From Epilithonimonas tenax DSM 16811 (GTDB lineage: Bacteria > Bacteroidota > Bacteroidia > Flavobacteriales > Weeksellaceae), in NCBI RefSeq assembly GCF_000428485.1, contig NZ_AUAA01000026.1:1-48308 (forward strand): a stretch of DNA of 48,308 bases, written 5' to 3'. Of this stretch, positions 8,671 to 16,938 are shown piece after piece. Within the stretch, counting starts at the first letter, position 1. Each line of letters begins with the position of its first letter. Both the position numbers and the translations under genes were made by a program. The notes under the pieces are model-generated. The model was not told the DNA's origin. It did no database searches and saw only the letters and a list, made by a program, of their open reading frames with translations.

Positions 8671-8994
8671 CTATATTGGAACAAGGATGACCGTTGCAAT
8701 TGCCATAATGCCTACAACGATAGAACTCACGACCTTTACTTTTTTCACTTCCCTGATTTGTTTTTTATCGATTGAGATAGTCTCTCCTTTTTTGGAAATG
8801 CCATAAATACTTTTATTATCAATTAATGTGATTTTTATTTTGTGGATTTTTGCAGTGAAATCCTGAACTTCATATTTCTGATTTATTTCTAGAGAATTAT
8901 CTTTTAATGGTTTGCCCGGATTCGAAATAATAGCTCTACAAGATGTTAGCGAAACGATAATTATTAGCGATAAAGATTTAAAAAAAATTTTCAT
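8671..8994 (-). CDS. Small lipoprotein with C-terminal hydrophobic helix
   Basis: A 107-residue protein with a signal peptide and a lipobox-like SLTSC (Cys19), then a short beta-rich region (EVQDFTAKIHKIKITLIDNK), a KKQIREVKK basic turn and a C-terminal hydrophobic helix (about 87-107). The start follows the stop of the 9005-10096 gene by 10 bp, so the two are probably one transcript. The family is not recognised. A membrane-anchored envelope protein is the safest description. Confidence 0.65.
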   Translation of the reverse strand: MKIFFKSLSLIIIVSLTSCRAIISNPGKPLKDNSLEINQKYEVQDFTAKIHKIKITLIDNKSIYGISKKGETISIDKKQIREVKKVKVVSSIVVGIMAIATVILVPI

Positions 8995-9004
8995 AGTTTT
9001 ATGA

Positions 9005-10096
9005 TTATGGCGTTACCCAACTTGTTACGCCGTTAACACTTTTCAGAATATATGTTCCGGTAGACGGAGGGTTAGGAACCGTTTCTGTTGCGAAACCAAA
9101 TGATCCATCAGCTTTGGCAACCACTTTTTTTGTATAGGATAAATCTCCGTCTGCATTGGGCATTTGGGAAGGTGTTACGCTGAGCTTGCCATTGATATTT
9201 AACCATCTTTCAGAAAAATCCCCCGAAATCAAAGCAAATTTGTAATCCGTATAATTGTTCGTGATACTATCCCAAAAGCTGGTTGAACTTGTTGTGACGG
9301 GGGTTGAATGTATAGCCAGTTTATTACTTATGCTTCTGTTTCCTGTGGCTGGGCTGCCTGCACCAATACCAATGAAAATATTGTTAGATCCTGTTCTGTT
9401 TCCTGTTCCTGACAGGTAGCCGATAGATATGTTATCGTTTCCTGAAGTGATGTATGACATGGCTCCAGGACCAATTCCGATATTTCTGCTTCCGGAAATC
9501 ACTCCATTTAAGATTCCGTTCAATGCTGAAACTCCTGCTCCATAATTAAGTTTACCTGTAATTTCGCCTTGAGACATTGCGTAAGCGCTGGCTGAATTTC
9601 CCTTTCCGGACGTTATATTTGAATCGGTGGCAAAAATAGAATTGTAATCACCTATGATTGGACTTCTGGAAATGCCCAGTATGTAATTTTCTTTCTCATC
9701 AAAATCAAGATGCAGACTGTTCTTGACAATAAGTTCAACCGTAGAAGTGTTGCCCTTGAGCGCAACTGTATCTAGTGGGTCTTCTTGTATAAATGACTTC
9801 CATAGATCACCGTCAAAATAATACAACCCGGACTTTGTGATATGAATGACCTGACCGGATAAATTAGTAGCTGGAGATGTTACAAACACGATCGCTCCTT
9901 TTTTTGCAGATGAATATGTTTTTGTTGCGAGTTGGTTTCCTGTAATCCTTGGAGGAATAATCCCGTCATAATGATTGGTGTCATTTGGTTTCCCTACAAC
10001 TTCTAAAGTAGCCTCGGGCGTCTGGGTGTTGATGCCAATCTGTCCCTGTATTGATATTGCTATGAAAGGCAGAAAAAAATAAATTAATGTTTTCAT
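9005..10096 (-). CDS. Secreted repeat protein with glycine-rich YadA-head-like segment
   Basis: A 363-residue exported protein. The signal peptide (1-18) is followed by a conserved module (about 19-108: QIGINTQTPEATLEVVGKPN through GLYYFDGDLWKSF). A central stretch (about 150-260) has recurring NISIG and GIGAG-like turns resembling trimeric-adhesin heads or tail-fibre beta-helices. A C-terminal segment ends TGTYILKSVNGVTSWVTP. Such proteins are common cell-surface proteins in flavobacteria. The N-terminal module is nearly the same as in the next gene to the right. It probably acts at the cell surface; substrate or partner is unknown. Confidence 0.7.
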   Translation of the reverse strand: MKTLIYFFLPFIAISIQGQIGINTQTPEATLEVVGKPNDTNHYDGIIPPRITGNQLATKTYSSAKKGAIVFVTSPATNLSGQVIHITKSGLYYFDGDLWKSFIQEDPLDTVALKGNTSTVELIVKNSLHLDFDEKENYILGISRSPIIGDYNSIFATDSNITSGKGNSASAYAMSQGEITGKLNYGAGVSALNGILNGVISGSRNIGIGPGAMSYITSGNDNISIGYLSGTGNRTGSNNIFIGIGAGSPATGNRSISNKLAIHSTPVTTSSTSFWDSITNNYTDYKFALISGDFSERWLNINGKLSVTPSQMPNADGDLSYTKKVVAKADGSFGFATETVPNPPSTGTYILKSVNGVTSWVTP

Positions 10097-10181
10097 TTTG
10101 TTTTTTTAATTAAAATTCATTTGGTCTTAAGAATCGTATTAACTGTGTATAATTTATATTAATTGCTATAATTTCAGCATC

Positions 10182-10976
10182 CTATTGTAGATAGGGTCTG
10201 ATCCAATTTGAGTAGCCCTGAAGTTCTCCATAAGTAAAATATGATGTTGATATTGCGCCTAAAGAAGCTTGAGGAATTTTTATGGTAAAATTTTCAAGCA
10301 AGGCAGGAATAAGCATTGTTGAATTCTCAGGATGTAAAAAAACAATCTGGTTAGGAATATACCCTATGTCACTAAAGATGTCCGGAATATTTATAAGTGC
10401 GTCTGAAGTAATTGGTTCTGAATCAGTCGACCTGAATATTTGAAATTTTACATTGACGATACCATTAACTTTTCTGAATGATACGGATCCTTTTAAGCCT
10501 CCATAATTTTTGGTCCCAATGGTATAGTATTTAGAAGCGGTTAAATAATTATTTGTATTTCCATTATAATTAACCGGAGCGGACCATGTAGAAGTTGCAC
10601 TAAGAGCCGCAGTGCTGGTATGGTCAAATGTCAATAGAATTCTATATTCAGTGGGTTGCTTTTCTTTTGAAAATGTTTGCCACAAATTGCCATCAAAATA
10701 ATACAATCCGGGTTCGGTTATTTGAATGACTTGTCCTGATAAATTGGTAGCCGGAGATGTTACAAAGACGATAGCTCCTTTTTTTGTAGATGAATAGGTC
10801 TTTGCAGCGAGTTGGTTTCCTGTAATTCGTGGAGGAATAATTCCGTCATAATGATTGACATCATTTGGTTTTCCTACCACTTCTAAAGTCGCCTCTGGAG
10901 TTTCGGTATTGATGCCGACCTGACCTTGGATTGATACTACTATTAATGATAGTAGAAGATGACTCAATTTTTTCAT
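10182..10976 (-). CDS. Secreted paralogue with the same N-terminal module and a different C-terminus
   Basis: The frame opens at 11033, but the start at 10976 (MKKLSHLLLS) is preferred because it gives a normal signal peptide, leaving 264 residues. Residues about 18-108 repeat the module of the neighbouring 9005-10096 protein with only scattered changes (GINTETPEATLEVVGKPND, GIIPPRITGNQLA). The C-terminal half is unrelated, beta-rich, and ends TYGELQGYSNWIRPYLQ. The pair looks like a tandem duplication with a swapped effector or tip domain. A surface-exposed role is inferred. Confidence 0.7.
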   Translation of the reverse strand: MKKLSHLLLSLIVVSIQGQVGINTETPEATLEVVGKPNDVNHYDGIIPPRITGNQLAAKTYSSTKKGAIVFVTSPATNLSGQVIQITEPGLYYFDGNLWQTFSKEKQPTEYRILLTFDHTSTAALSATSTWSAPVNYNGNTNNYLTASKYYTIGTKNYGGLKGSVSFRKVNGIVNVKFQIFRSTDSEPITSDALINIPDIFSDIGYIPNQIVFLHPENSTMLIPALLENFTIKIPQASLGAISTSYFTYGELQGYSNWIRPYLQ

Positions 10977-11059
10977 TAGTATTTTGATTAAAAATTCTGT
11001 GACAAAATTGGGTGTTAAAACCTTCCAAAACAATAGTATTCAAAGGGTTTGGGCTAAAT

Positions 11060-11143
11060 AAGAATAATCTGGATTAGTCTGGAAACTTCAGAAGATTAAA
11101 AAAGAATAATCTGGATTAATTTGGATTCTTCAAAATATTAATC
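11060..11143. repeat. Two tandem copies of an imperfect 42-bp direct repeat
   Basis: Units at 11060-11101 and 11102-11143 share AAGAATAATCTGGATTA at their start and a similar TTC-A-A-ATTA end. They lie in the upstream region of arsR, just before its palindromic operator. They may be upstream regulator sites or a chance tandem duplication. Confidence 0.6.
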
Positions 11144-11144
11144 G

Positions 11145-11160
11145 TAATATTGCAATATTA
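11145..11160. promoter_or_regulatory. Probable ArsR operator
   Basis: TAATATTGCAATATTA is a perfect 16-bp palindrome ending 12 bp before the arsR start at 11173. A shorter form of the same core recurs downstream of arsR at 11522. Position and symmetry fit autorepression by the ArsR dimer, relieved by As(III). Confidence 0.75.
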
Positions 11161-11172
11161 AACATTGCAACT

Positions 11173-11499
11173 ATGGGAGCTACTAAAACAGAACATTTTA
11201 CAGATAAGCAAAATCAAATTGCAACAATTGCAAAAGCATTAGGGCATCCAGCCAGAATAGCAATTATTGAATATCTGATGAAAGTCAATGAGTGCATCTG
11301 TGGGGATATTGTGAACGAATTGCCATTAGCTCAACCAACCGTTTCTCAACATTTGAAAGAACTGAAAAACGCAGGGATTATAAAAGGAAACATTTCCGGA
11401 AACGCTATCTGCTATTGCATAGACGAAAAGACTATCGAAATTCTAAACACTTATTTTTCCGCAATAGTACAAACTGTTACCAAATCAAAATGCTGTTAG
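11173..11499 (+). CDS. arsR: ArsR-family arsenic-responsive repressor
   Basis: A 108-residue winged-helix repressor. The ALGHPARIAIIEYL opening and PTVSQHLKELKNAGII recognition helix are typical of ArsR/SmtB proteins. An ECICGDIV segment (about 39-46) supplies two cysteines at the position of the classical ELCVCDL metal site, and the C-terminus ends KCC. It would dissociate from the operators at 11145 and 11522 when As(III) binds. It leads a plus-strand operon of six genes. Assignment is firm; the exact cysteine ligands are inferred. Confidence 0.93.
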   Translation: MGATKTEHFTDKQNQIATIAKALGHPARIAIIEYLMKVNECICGDIVNELPLAQPTVSQHLKELKNAGIIKGNISGNAICYCIDEKTIEILNTYFSAIVQTVTKSKCC

Positions 11500-11521
11500 C
11501 ATTTTTTTATCTAAATATATC

Positions 11522-11531
11522 GCAATATTGC
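11522..11531. promoter_or_regulatory. Second ArsR-like half-operator between arsR and the next gene
   Basis: GCAATATTGC is a perfect palindrome with the same ATATTGC core as the operator at 11145. It lies 23 bp after arsR and 24 bp before the preferred start of the DUF6428 gene. It could give the downstream genes their own ArsR-controlled promoter. Confidence 0.5.
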
Positions 11532-11554
11532 ATTTAACCTATAAACATTTAATT

Positions 11555-12028
11555 ATGAAATTATCAGAAATAAAACAAATTTTACCAACATTAGAAAATG
11601 TTGAATTCCAATTAGAAAATGGAACTTTTGTTCCGGAACATTTTCACGTTACGGAAGTAGGAATGATAAATAAAAACTTTATTGATTGTGGCGGTGTCAT
11701 CCGTTCAGAGAAGGTTGTCAATTTTCAGCTTTGGAATGCAGACGATTTTGAACATCGTTTGAAACCTAACAAATTACTCAACATTATCAAACTTTCTGAA
11801 GATAAATTAGGAATCGAAGATTTTGATATTGAAGTTGAATATCAAAGTGAGACAATCGGTAAATATGATTTAGAATTTAACGGGAAAACATTTATTCTAA
11901 AAAATAAGACTACAGCTTGTTTAGCACAGGACGCTTGTGGAATTACATCAGAAAAAGAAAAGAAAAACTTATCCGAACTTAATGTAAATCAAAACAATTC
12001 TTGCACACCAGGTGGAGGATGTTGCTAA
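11555..12028 (+). CDS. DUF6428 family protein of the ars operon
   Basis: A small protein of about 157 residues. A longer frame begins with TTG at 11528, but the ATG at 11555 is preferred because the operator lies in between and the protein then starts MKLSEIKQILPTLENVEF. The family is DUF6428, known from Bacteroidota arsenic operons, function unproven. Near the centre it has HFHVTEVG, and the C-terminus carries a cysteine-rich tail (CLAQDACG, then CTPGGGCC) well suited to binding As(III). A chaperone or sensor role for arsenite is inference. Confidence 0.8.
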   Translation: MKLSEIKQILPTLENVEFQLENGTFVPEHFHVTEVGMINKNFIDCGGVIRSEKVVNFQLWNADDFEHRLKPNKLLNIIKLSEDKLGIEDFDIEVEYQSETIGKYDLEFNGKTFILKNKTTACLAQDACGITSEKEKKNLSELNVNQNNSCTPGGGCC

Positions 12029-12080
12029 ACATAATTTACTCACTAATCTGCCATTGTAAAATAATCAAAACCAAAGATTA

Positions 12081-13142
12081 ATGGATGAAATATACGACGT
12101 CGTTGTTATTGGAGGAGGACAAAGCGCTTTAGCCTGCGGATATTATTTGAGAAGAGCTAAACTGAATTATGTAATATTGGATAAACAAAATATATCTGGA
12201 GGTGCCTGGCTTCATACTTGGGACAGTCTAACCCTTTTTTCACCAGCCGATTACAGTTCCTTGCCTGGCTGGGCGATGCCGAAATCTAAAAATAAATTTC
12301 CTCCTAAGCAAGAAGTAATAAATTACTTACAGCAATACGAAGCACACTATCAGCTGAATATAAGACGGGGATTTGAGGTTAATAATATCAAAAAAAATGG
12401 AGATTTTTTTATCGTTGATATACAACAGAACACTATAAAAGCTAAGTCAATTATCTCAGCAACCGGAACCTGGGGAAACCCTACTATTCCAAACATAGAT
12501 GGCATCGAAAGTTTTAAGGGAATACAAATTCATTCCGGAAACTACAAAAATCCAGAGGACTTTATAGGAATGAAAACTTTAGTCATTGGTGAAGGGAATT
12601 CCGGTGCACAGATTGTAGCTGAAGTTTCAAGATTTACTGAAACAAAATGGTCTACAAAAAGAGAACCTCAATTTCTTCCAGACAATGTAGATGGTTATTA
12701 CCTATTTAATGTTGCGTCAGCGAAATACAAAGCGGAAAAAGAAGGAAAACCCTTTGATGCATCGCAGTACAATTTAGGAAATATCGTTATGGTTCCTCCT
12801 GTTAAAGAAGCTCAGAAAAGAGGTGTTTTAGTTTCAAGCGGTTCATTTCATAAGATTTATGATCAAGGCGTGGTATGGGATGATGGAAATACAGAAGAGT
12901 TTGATGCTTTTGTCTGGTGCACAGGCTTTGGTTATGACACCGCCTACTTAAGATCAATCGTCCGTATAGATGAAAGAGGTATCGCTAAAACCACAGATAG
13001 CAGATCTTTGGAAATGGAAGGTTTATGGTTTGTTGGCTATGGTAACTGGACAGGCTACGCATCTGCAACATTAATTGGTATAAACAGATCTGCAAAACAA
13101 ACAATAATTGAAATAGAAGAATTCTTAAATAAAAATAAATAA
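12081..13142 (+). CDS. arsO: ArsO-like FAD/NAD(P)H-dependent monooxygenase
   Basis: A 353-residue flavoprotein. The N-terminus has the FAD-binding dinucleotide fold VVIGGGQSALACGYYLRRA (residues 8-26), followed by WDSLTLFSPADYSSLPGW, a second GEGNSGAQIVAE nucleotide motif near 170-181 for NAD(P)H, and a WCTGFGYDT segment near 281. This is the ArsO / YpgJ-like family frequently found in ars operons, proposed to oxidise an arsenic species or act in redox defence. It is followed after 1 bp by the phosphoesterase gene. Substrate is not established by sequence. Confidence 0.85.
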   Translation: MDEIYDVVVIGGGQSALACGYYLRRAKLNYVILDKQNISGGAWLHTWDSLTLFSPADYSSLPGWAMPKSKNKFPPKQEVINYLQQYEAHYQLNIRRGFEVNNIKKNGDFFIVDIQQNTIKAKSIISATGTWGNPTIPNIDGIESFKGIQIHSGNYKNPEDFIGMKTLVIGEGNSGAQIVAEVSRFTETKWSTKREPQFLPDNVDGYYLFNVASAKYKAEKEGKPFDASQYNLGNIVMVPPVKEAQKRGVLVSSGSFHKIYDQGVVWDDGNTEEFDAFVWCTGFGYDTAYLRSIVRIDERGIAKTTDSRSLEMEGLWFVGYGNWTGYASATLIGINRSAKQTIIEIEEFLNKNK

Positions 13143-13143
13143 A

Positions 13144-13917
13144 ATGAAAATTGCATTATTCAGCGACATTCACGCTAATCTCCCTGCATTGGAGGCATTC
13201 TTTGCAGATGTTGAAAAAAGAAATCCCGACAGCATTTATTGCTTGGGAGATTTAGTAGGTTACAATATTTGGCCAAACGAAGTGGTCAATGAAATCCGTA
13301 AAAGAAGAATACCAACTATTGCAGGCAACTACGATTTTGGCATTGGGAGAATGAGTAATGAATGCGGTTGCGCCTACAAAACAGATGCTGAGAAGGACAA
13401 CGGAAATATCTCCATTTCATTTACCAATTCTTTGATGAAAGATGATGAAAGGGCGTACCTGCGAACACTTCCAGCACATATAAAAGTAGAATTTCAACTG
13501 AACGAAGACAAACTGAACCTGCTTTTGGTACACGGGAGTCCGAGAAAAATAAATGAATATCTTTTCGAAGACCGTGAAGAAAAAAGTATGCTTCGTATTA
13601 TGGAACAAGCCGATGCCGACATTATGTGTTTCGGACATACACACAAACCATATCATAGAGTTTTAAATTCGGGTATTGATGGACAAGATCATTTTCGTCA
13701 TGCTGTAAATATCGGTTCTGTTGGGAAGCCGAAAGACAATGATATCAGAGGTGGTTATGTGATGTTGACAGTTGATGAAAACAGTTCTGTTTTGAACAAA
13801 GAAAGCATCAGTGTAGAATTTATCCGCTTCGACTATGACTTTGAAAAGGCAGCAAAGGCAGTGGAAGACAGCCCTCTTCCAAACGAGTATGCAGAAAATC
13901 TAAGACGTGGCTATTAA
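13144..13917 (+). CDS. Calcineurin-like metallophosphoesterase
   Basis: A 257-residue protein with the full set of metallophosphoesterase motifs: DIHAN (8-12), GDLVGY (35-40), GNYD (61-64), HGSP (near 130) and GHTH (near 164), which together hold two metals. It resembles the YfcE/DUF2436-like group rather than protein phosphatases. The gene is within the ars operon, 1 bp after arsO, so arsenic-linked expression is likely. Possible substrates are phosphodiesters or organic phosphate esters; none can be named from sequence. Confidence 0.87.
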   Translation: MKIALFSDIHANLPALEAFFADVEKRNPDSIYCLGDLVGYNIWPNEVVNEIRKRRIPTIAGNYDFGIGRMSNECGCAYKTDAEKDNGNISISFTNSLMKDDERAYLRTLPAHIKVEFQLNEDKLNLLLVHGSPRKINEYLFEDREEKSMLRIMEQADADIMCFGHTHKPYHRVLNSGIDGQDHFRHAVNIGSVGKPKDNDIRGGYVMLTVDENSSVLNKESISVEFIRFDYDFEKAAKAVEDSPLPNEYAENLRRGY

Positions 13918-13935
13918 TTGTTAAAATCTAAAAAA

Positions 13936-14313
13936 ATGGAACTTCCAAAAGATCTACATTATTCAAAAGAACATACTTGGGTTCGTATTGAGAACAAAAC
14001 TGCAACTGTCGGTATTACAGCATTTGCTCAAAAGGAATTGGGAGAAATCGTATATGTTGACTTGCCGAATGTTAATCATAACTTCAATCAAGACGAAGTA
14101 TTTGGCTCTGTAGAAGCAATTAAAACCGTCAGCGACCTATTTATGCCTCTTTCAGGAAAAATTATTGAAACCAATGAGCACCTTTTAAAAGAGCCAACGC
14201 TTGTAAATTCTAATCCATTTGATAATGGCTGGATGGTGAAAATTGAAATTGAAGACCTAATAGAAACTGAAAATTTATTAACTGCGGAACAATACGCTCA
14301 ACTCAATAATTAG
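13936..14313 (+). CDS. gcvH: GcvH-like lipoyl-carrier protein in the ars operon
   Basis: A protein of about 125 residues; ATG 13936 is chosen over an upstream TTG at 13918 because it yields the normal MELPKDLHYSKEHTWV start of H proteins. Conserved parts are HTWV, TVGITAFAQKELGEIVYVDLP and GSVEAIKTVSDLFMP, which retains the lysine that receives lipoate. GcvH normally carries the aminomethyl group in glycine cleavage, but no gcvP or gcvT is nearby and the neighbours are arsenic genes. A dihydrolipoyl arm would bind As(III) well, so a detoxification or assembly role is possible but unproven. Confidence 0.88.
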   Translation: MELPKDLHYSKEHTWVRIENKTATVGITAFAQKELGEIVYVDLPNVNHNFNQDEVFGSVEAIKTVSDLFMPLSGKIIETNEHLLKEPTLVNSNPFDNGWMVKIEIEDLIETENLLTAEQYAQLNN

Positions 14314-14316
14314 ACG

Positions 14317-15348
14317 ATGCAACCAAAATTAAAATTCCTCGACCGCTTTCTTACCCTATGGATATTTTTAGCAATGCTGTTGGGCGTTGGGTTGGGATAT
14401 TTATTTCCTAATATTTCTACTGTCACAAATTCTTTATCTGTCGGAACAACTAATATTCCATTAGCGATAGGCTTAATTTTAATGATGTATCCACCTTTGG
14501 CAAAAGTGGATTACTCCCTGTTACCAATGGCTTTTAAAGACAAAAAAGTAATGTCGGTATCATTGCTACTCAATTGGATTATCAGTCCTATTTTAATGTT
14601 TGTTTTAGCTATCATTTTTCTACGAGATGAGCCAGACTATATGATTGGTCTAATTTTGATTGGTTTGGCAAGGTGTATTGCGATGGTAATTGTCTGGAAT
14701 GATCTTGCAAAAGGTAATCGGGAGTATGCAGCTCTGCTAATCGCATTAAACAGTATTTTCCAATTGGTGTTTTATAGTTTTTATGTTTGGCTTTTCATTA
14801 ATGTATTACCACAAAAACTAGGCTTAGGAAATTTTAATATTGCGGTACCAATGAAAGATGTTGCCGAGAGTGTATTCATTTATTTAGGAATTCCATTTAT
14901 TGCAGGATTTTTGAGCCGCTATTTCTTGATTAAATTAAAAGGAAAAGATTGGTTCAATAGAAAATTCATTCCGGCTATTTCACCTATTACTTTGTATGCT
15001 TTGCTGTTTACTATAGTATTGATGTTCAGTTTAAAGGGAGACAAAATTTTAGAGCTACCAATGGACGTTGTTAAAGTTGCCATCCCATTAGTAATTTACT
15101 TTGTTCTTACATTCTTCATCAGTTTTTTCATTAGTAAAGCATTGAAAGTACCTTACGACAAAAATGCATCGATTGCTTTTACGGCAACAGGAAACAATTT
15201 TGAATTAGCCATTGCTGTAGCGATAGCGGTTTTCGGAATCCATTCTTCACAAGCATTTGTTGGGGTCATCGGCCCTCTTGTGGAAGTACCCGTATTAATT
15301 TTATTGGTTAGGGTTAGTTTATGGCTAAAAAGAAAATACTATACTTAA
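14317..15348 (+). CDS. acr3: ACR3-family arsenite efflux permease
   Basis: A 343-residue inner-membrane protein with about ten hydrophobic helices. The conserved [18 protein letters not shown] segment (about 117-134) includes the cysteine essential in ACR3 pumps, and [17 protein letters not shown] near 290 is another family hallmark. It exports As(III) using the proton motive force. It ends the ars operon, starting 3 bp after the gcvH-like gene. No arsenate reductase (arsC) is seen nearby, so arsenate resistance would depend on one elsewhere. Confidence 0.93.
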   Translation: MQPKLKFLDRFLTLWIFLAMLLGVGLGYLFPNISTVTNSLSVGTTNIPLAIGLILMMYPPLAKVDYSLLPMAFKDKKVMSVSLLLNWIISPILMFVLAIIFLRDEPDYMIGLILIGLARCIAMVIVWNDLAKGNREYAALLIALNSIFQLVFYSFYVWLFINVLPQKLGLGNFNIAVPMKDVAESVFIYLGIPFIAGFLSRYFLIKLKGKDWFNRKFIPAISPITLYALLFTIVLMFSLKGDKILELPMDVVKVAIPLVIYFVLTFFISFFISKALKVPYDKNASIAFTATGNNFELAIAVAIAVFGIHSSQAFVGVIGPLVEVPVLILLVRVSLWLKRKYYT

Positions 15349-15397
15349 AAAAAATATTAGCTGAGACTCTAAAAAAACAAGTTCCGCAGTTTTTTCC

Positions 15398-15510
15398 CCT
15401 TTTTGCAAAAAAGGCAAGAGCGTCTTAGGATATAAAACTTGTAAAAGTTTGTATATACAAAGACACATCTTGCCATAAAAGTGTGCCGTTTTTTTCAGAG
15501 CTCTGAAAAA
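15398..15510 (+). terminator. Candidate terminator hairpins after the ars operon
   Basis: Two symmetric elements follow acr3. CCTTTTT/AAAAAGG around GCA lies at 15398-15414. A perfect 20-bp palindrome TTTTTCAGAGCTCTGAAAAA lies at 15491-15510 with a T-rich tail. The second could end transcription in either direction. Between them is a further palindrome, TTTGTATATACAAA, at 15448-15461. Confidence 0.5.
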
Positions 15511-15617
15511 GAATTTTTGTACAATTTATAACGCTGATAATTATTCATTTATATTAAATCAGCATTGTCATAGAGAGAAAAAAAATCACAATATTATAAG
15601 AAAATATTATCCTGTAT

Positions 15618-15906
15618 TCTAATTTTGCAGGTATAGATTGAACCTTTATCTTTTTCACGCAGGTTAAGTAATGACCTGTATTTAAATTACACAGGCTGAT
15701 AAAAACAAATCTTGTATTTTCTTCACGAAGGCTTAAGCTGTAGTCATTTTACGCAGGCTTACAATCAACCTTACTATTTTACCTAGGTATAAGATTACAC
15801 CTGTGCTTGTTTTACACAGGTTCCAGAATGAACTTATATTATTTTATACAGGTAGGATATTAAATCTATAGTTTCTTTACGCAGATACAAGAAGGACTTA
15901 AGTTCC
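15618..15906. repeat. Degenerate tandem array of nine units, about 32 bp each
   Basis: The core CAGG (or a one-base variant) recurs at 15628, 15660, 15692, 15728, 15754, 15784, 15817, 15849 and 15882, with an average spacing of 31.8 bp. Each unit has a T-rich lead with ACGCAGG or ACACAGG, then an A/G-rich middle, then a CCT or CTT half, so many units hold a weak dyad CAGGT-ACCTG (perfect in unit 2). Units differ too much for a CRISPR array. The array fills most of the 660-bp space between acr3 and the 16009 gene. Spacing near three helical turns suggests a cooperative binding site; the function is unknown. Confidence 0.75.
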
Positions 15907-16008
15907 ATTTATAATACCCAAAGTTGAACAAATATCTAAATACAACAATGAAATCAATAAGATATAAAATGATAATTCAATAAATTTGACTAAATAAGCA
16001 GAGAAGAA

Positions 16009-16914
16009 ATGGATTTAGGAAAAGAGACTACTTGGGTATTAGAATTTTACAAGTTGTACGAAAGCAGAAATATTGACGAAATAAAGAAGAGGCTGTTCGA
16101 CATTTCTGATATTATGATATATCTACACGAAATCTTAGCGGAAAAAAACCTAAAGCTACAGGAGAAAGATATGTACTCGGAACAATTGGTCATTAAATTG
16201 CACCTTCAGAATTTAAGCTTGTTAGAGCTATCAAAAGGACATTCAATCAAATCTAATTTTTACGAGAACAAAGCTCCACATATTAAGTTTTTAGATCTGT
16301 CTTCGATTATTACAATTGTGAGGTCACAGTATGAGTCTCTTTTAATGTATCAACATTTATACATTAATTCCGATTGTGAAAACGAACAAAAATTAAGATT
16401 TGAGTCGTGGATTATGTCTTCTATGATGCTAAGGTCTAAAGTATTCTCTCGGTCGACAGCAATTGACAAGCAGAGGTTTGAGAATGAACAAGAAGCAATT
16501 ATGAGATTACGCAAAAGTATTTCAAACAATGAAATTTTTCAAAAACTTTCCGAGAAACAACAAAAAAGCTTGCTGGAAAATGGTTCCGGAAAATTGTTTA
16601 AAAGTTGGGATACTCTATTTTTAGAATCAAAATTCAGTGAAAAGGGCGTATTCTCAAAACTCTATTATACGGCTTCTGTTTATGCTCATTCAGAAGGCAT
16701 TCTTGCCTTTCAGTTAAAAGAGACCAAACATCTGATGGAACACGAACATATGAAGGAAACCCTTTACCTTATGCTTTTTTATTCCTATCTGATGACCAGT
16801 ATAATGATAAAAAATATTACAAATAAATTTCCCTTGGTCAAGGAAAGGTATGATAAATTGGATGAAAAGAAAAAGTTTGAAATTGATTTTAATTATCTTC
16901 TGTCATTTAAGTAA
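16009..16914 (+). CDS. Hypothetical helical protein (DUF5677-like)
   Basis: A 301-residue soluble, mainly helical protein without a signal peptide. A central SSIITIVRSQYESLLMYQHLY segment and a C-terminal KLYYTASVYAHSEGIL followed by a hydrophobic helical stretch resemble the DUF5677-type proteins found in accessory DNA, but the match is weak. It stands alone on the plus strand after the 32-bp array, and faces two minus-strand genes. Its function is unknown; a stress or defence role cannot be shown. Confidence 0.7.
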   Translation: MDLGKETTWVLEFYKLYESRNIDEIKKRLFDISDIMIYLHEILAEKNLKLQEKDMYSEQLVIKLHLQNLSLLELSKGHSIKSNFYENKAPHIKFLDLSSIITIVRSQYESLLMYQHLYINSDCENEQKLRFESWIMSSMMLRSKVFSRSTAIDKQRFENEQEAIMRLRKSISNNEIFQKLSEKQQKSLLENGSGKLFKSWDTLFLESKFSEKGVFSKLYYTASVYAHSEGILAFQLKETKHLMEHEHMKETLYLMLFYSYLMTSIMIKNITNKFPLVKERYDKLDEKKKFEIDFNYLLSFK

Positions 16915-16938
16915 TCATAAAACTGATGATATATTATT

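Noticed and set aside
15618-15906. CRISPR array
   Set aside because: The spacing is regular, but repeat cores vary from unit to unit, there are no separate unique spacers and no cas genes are near.
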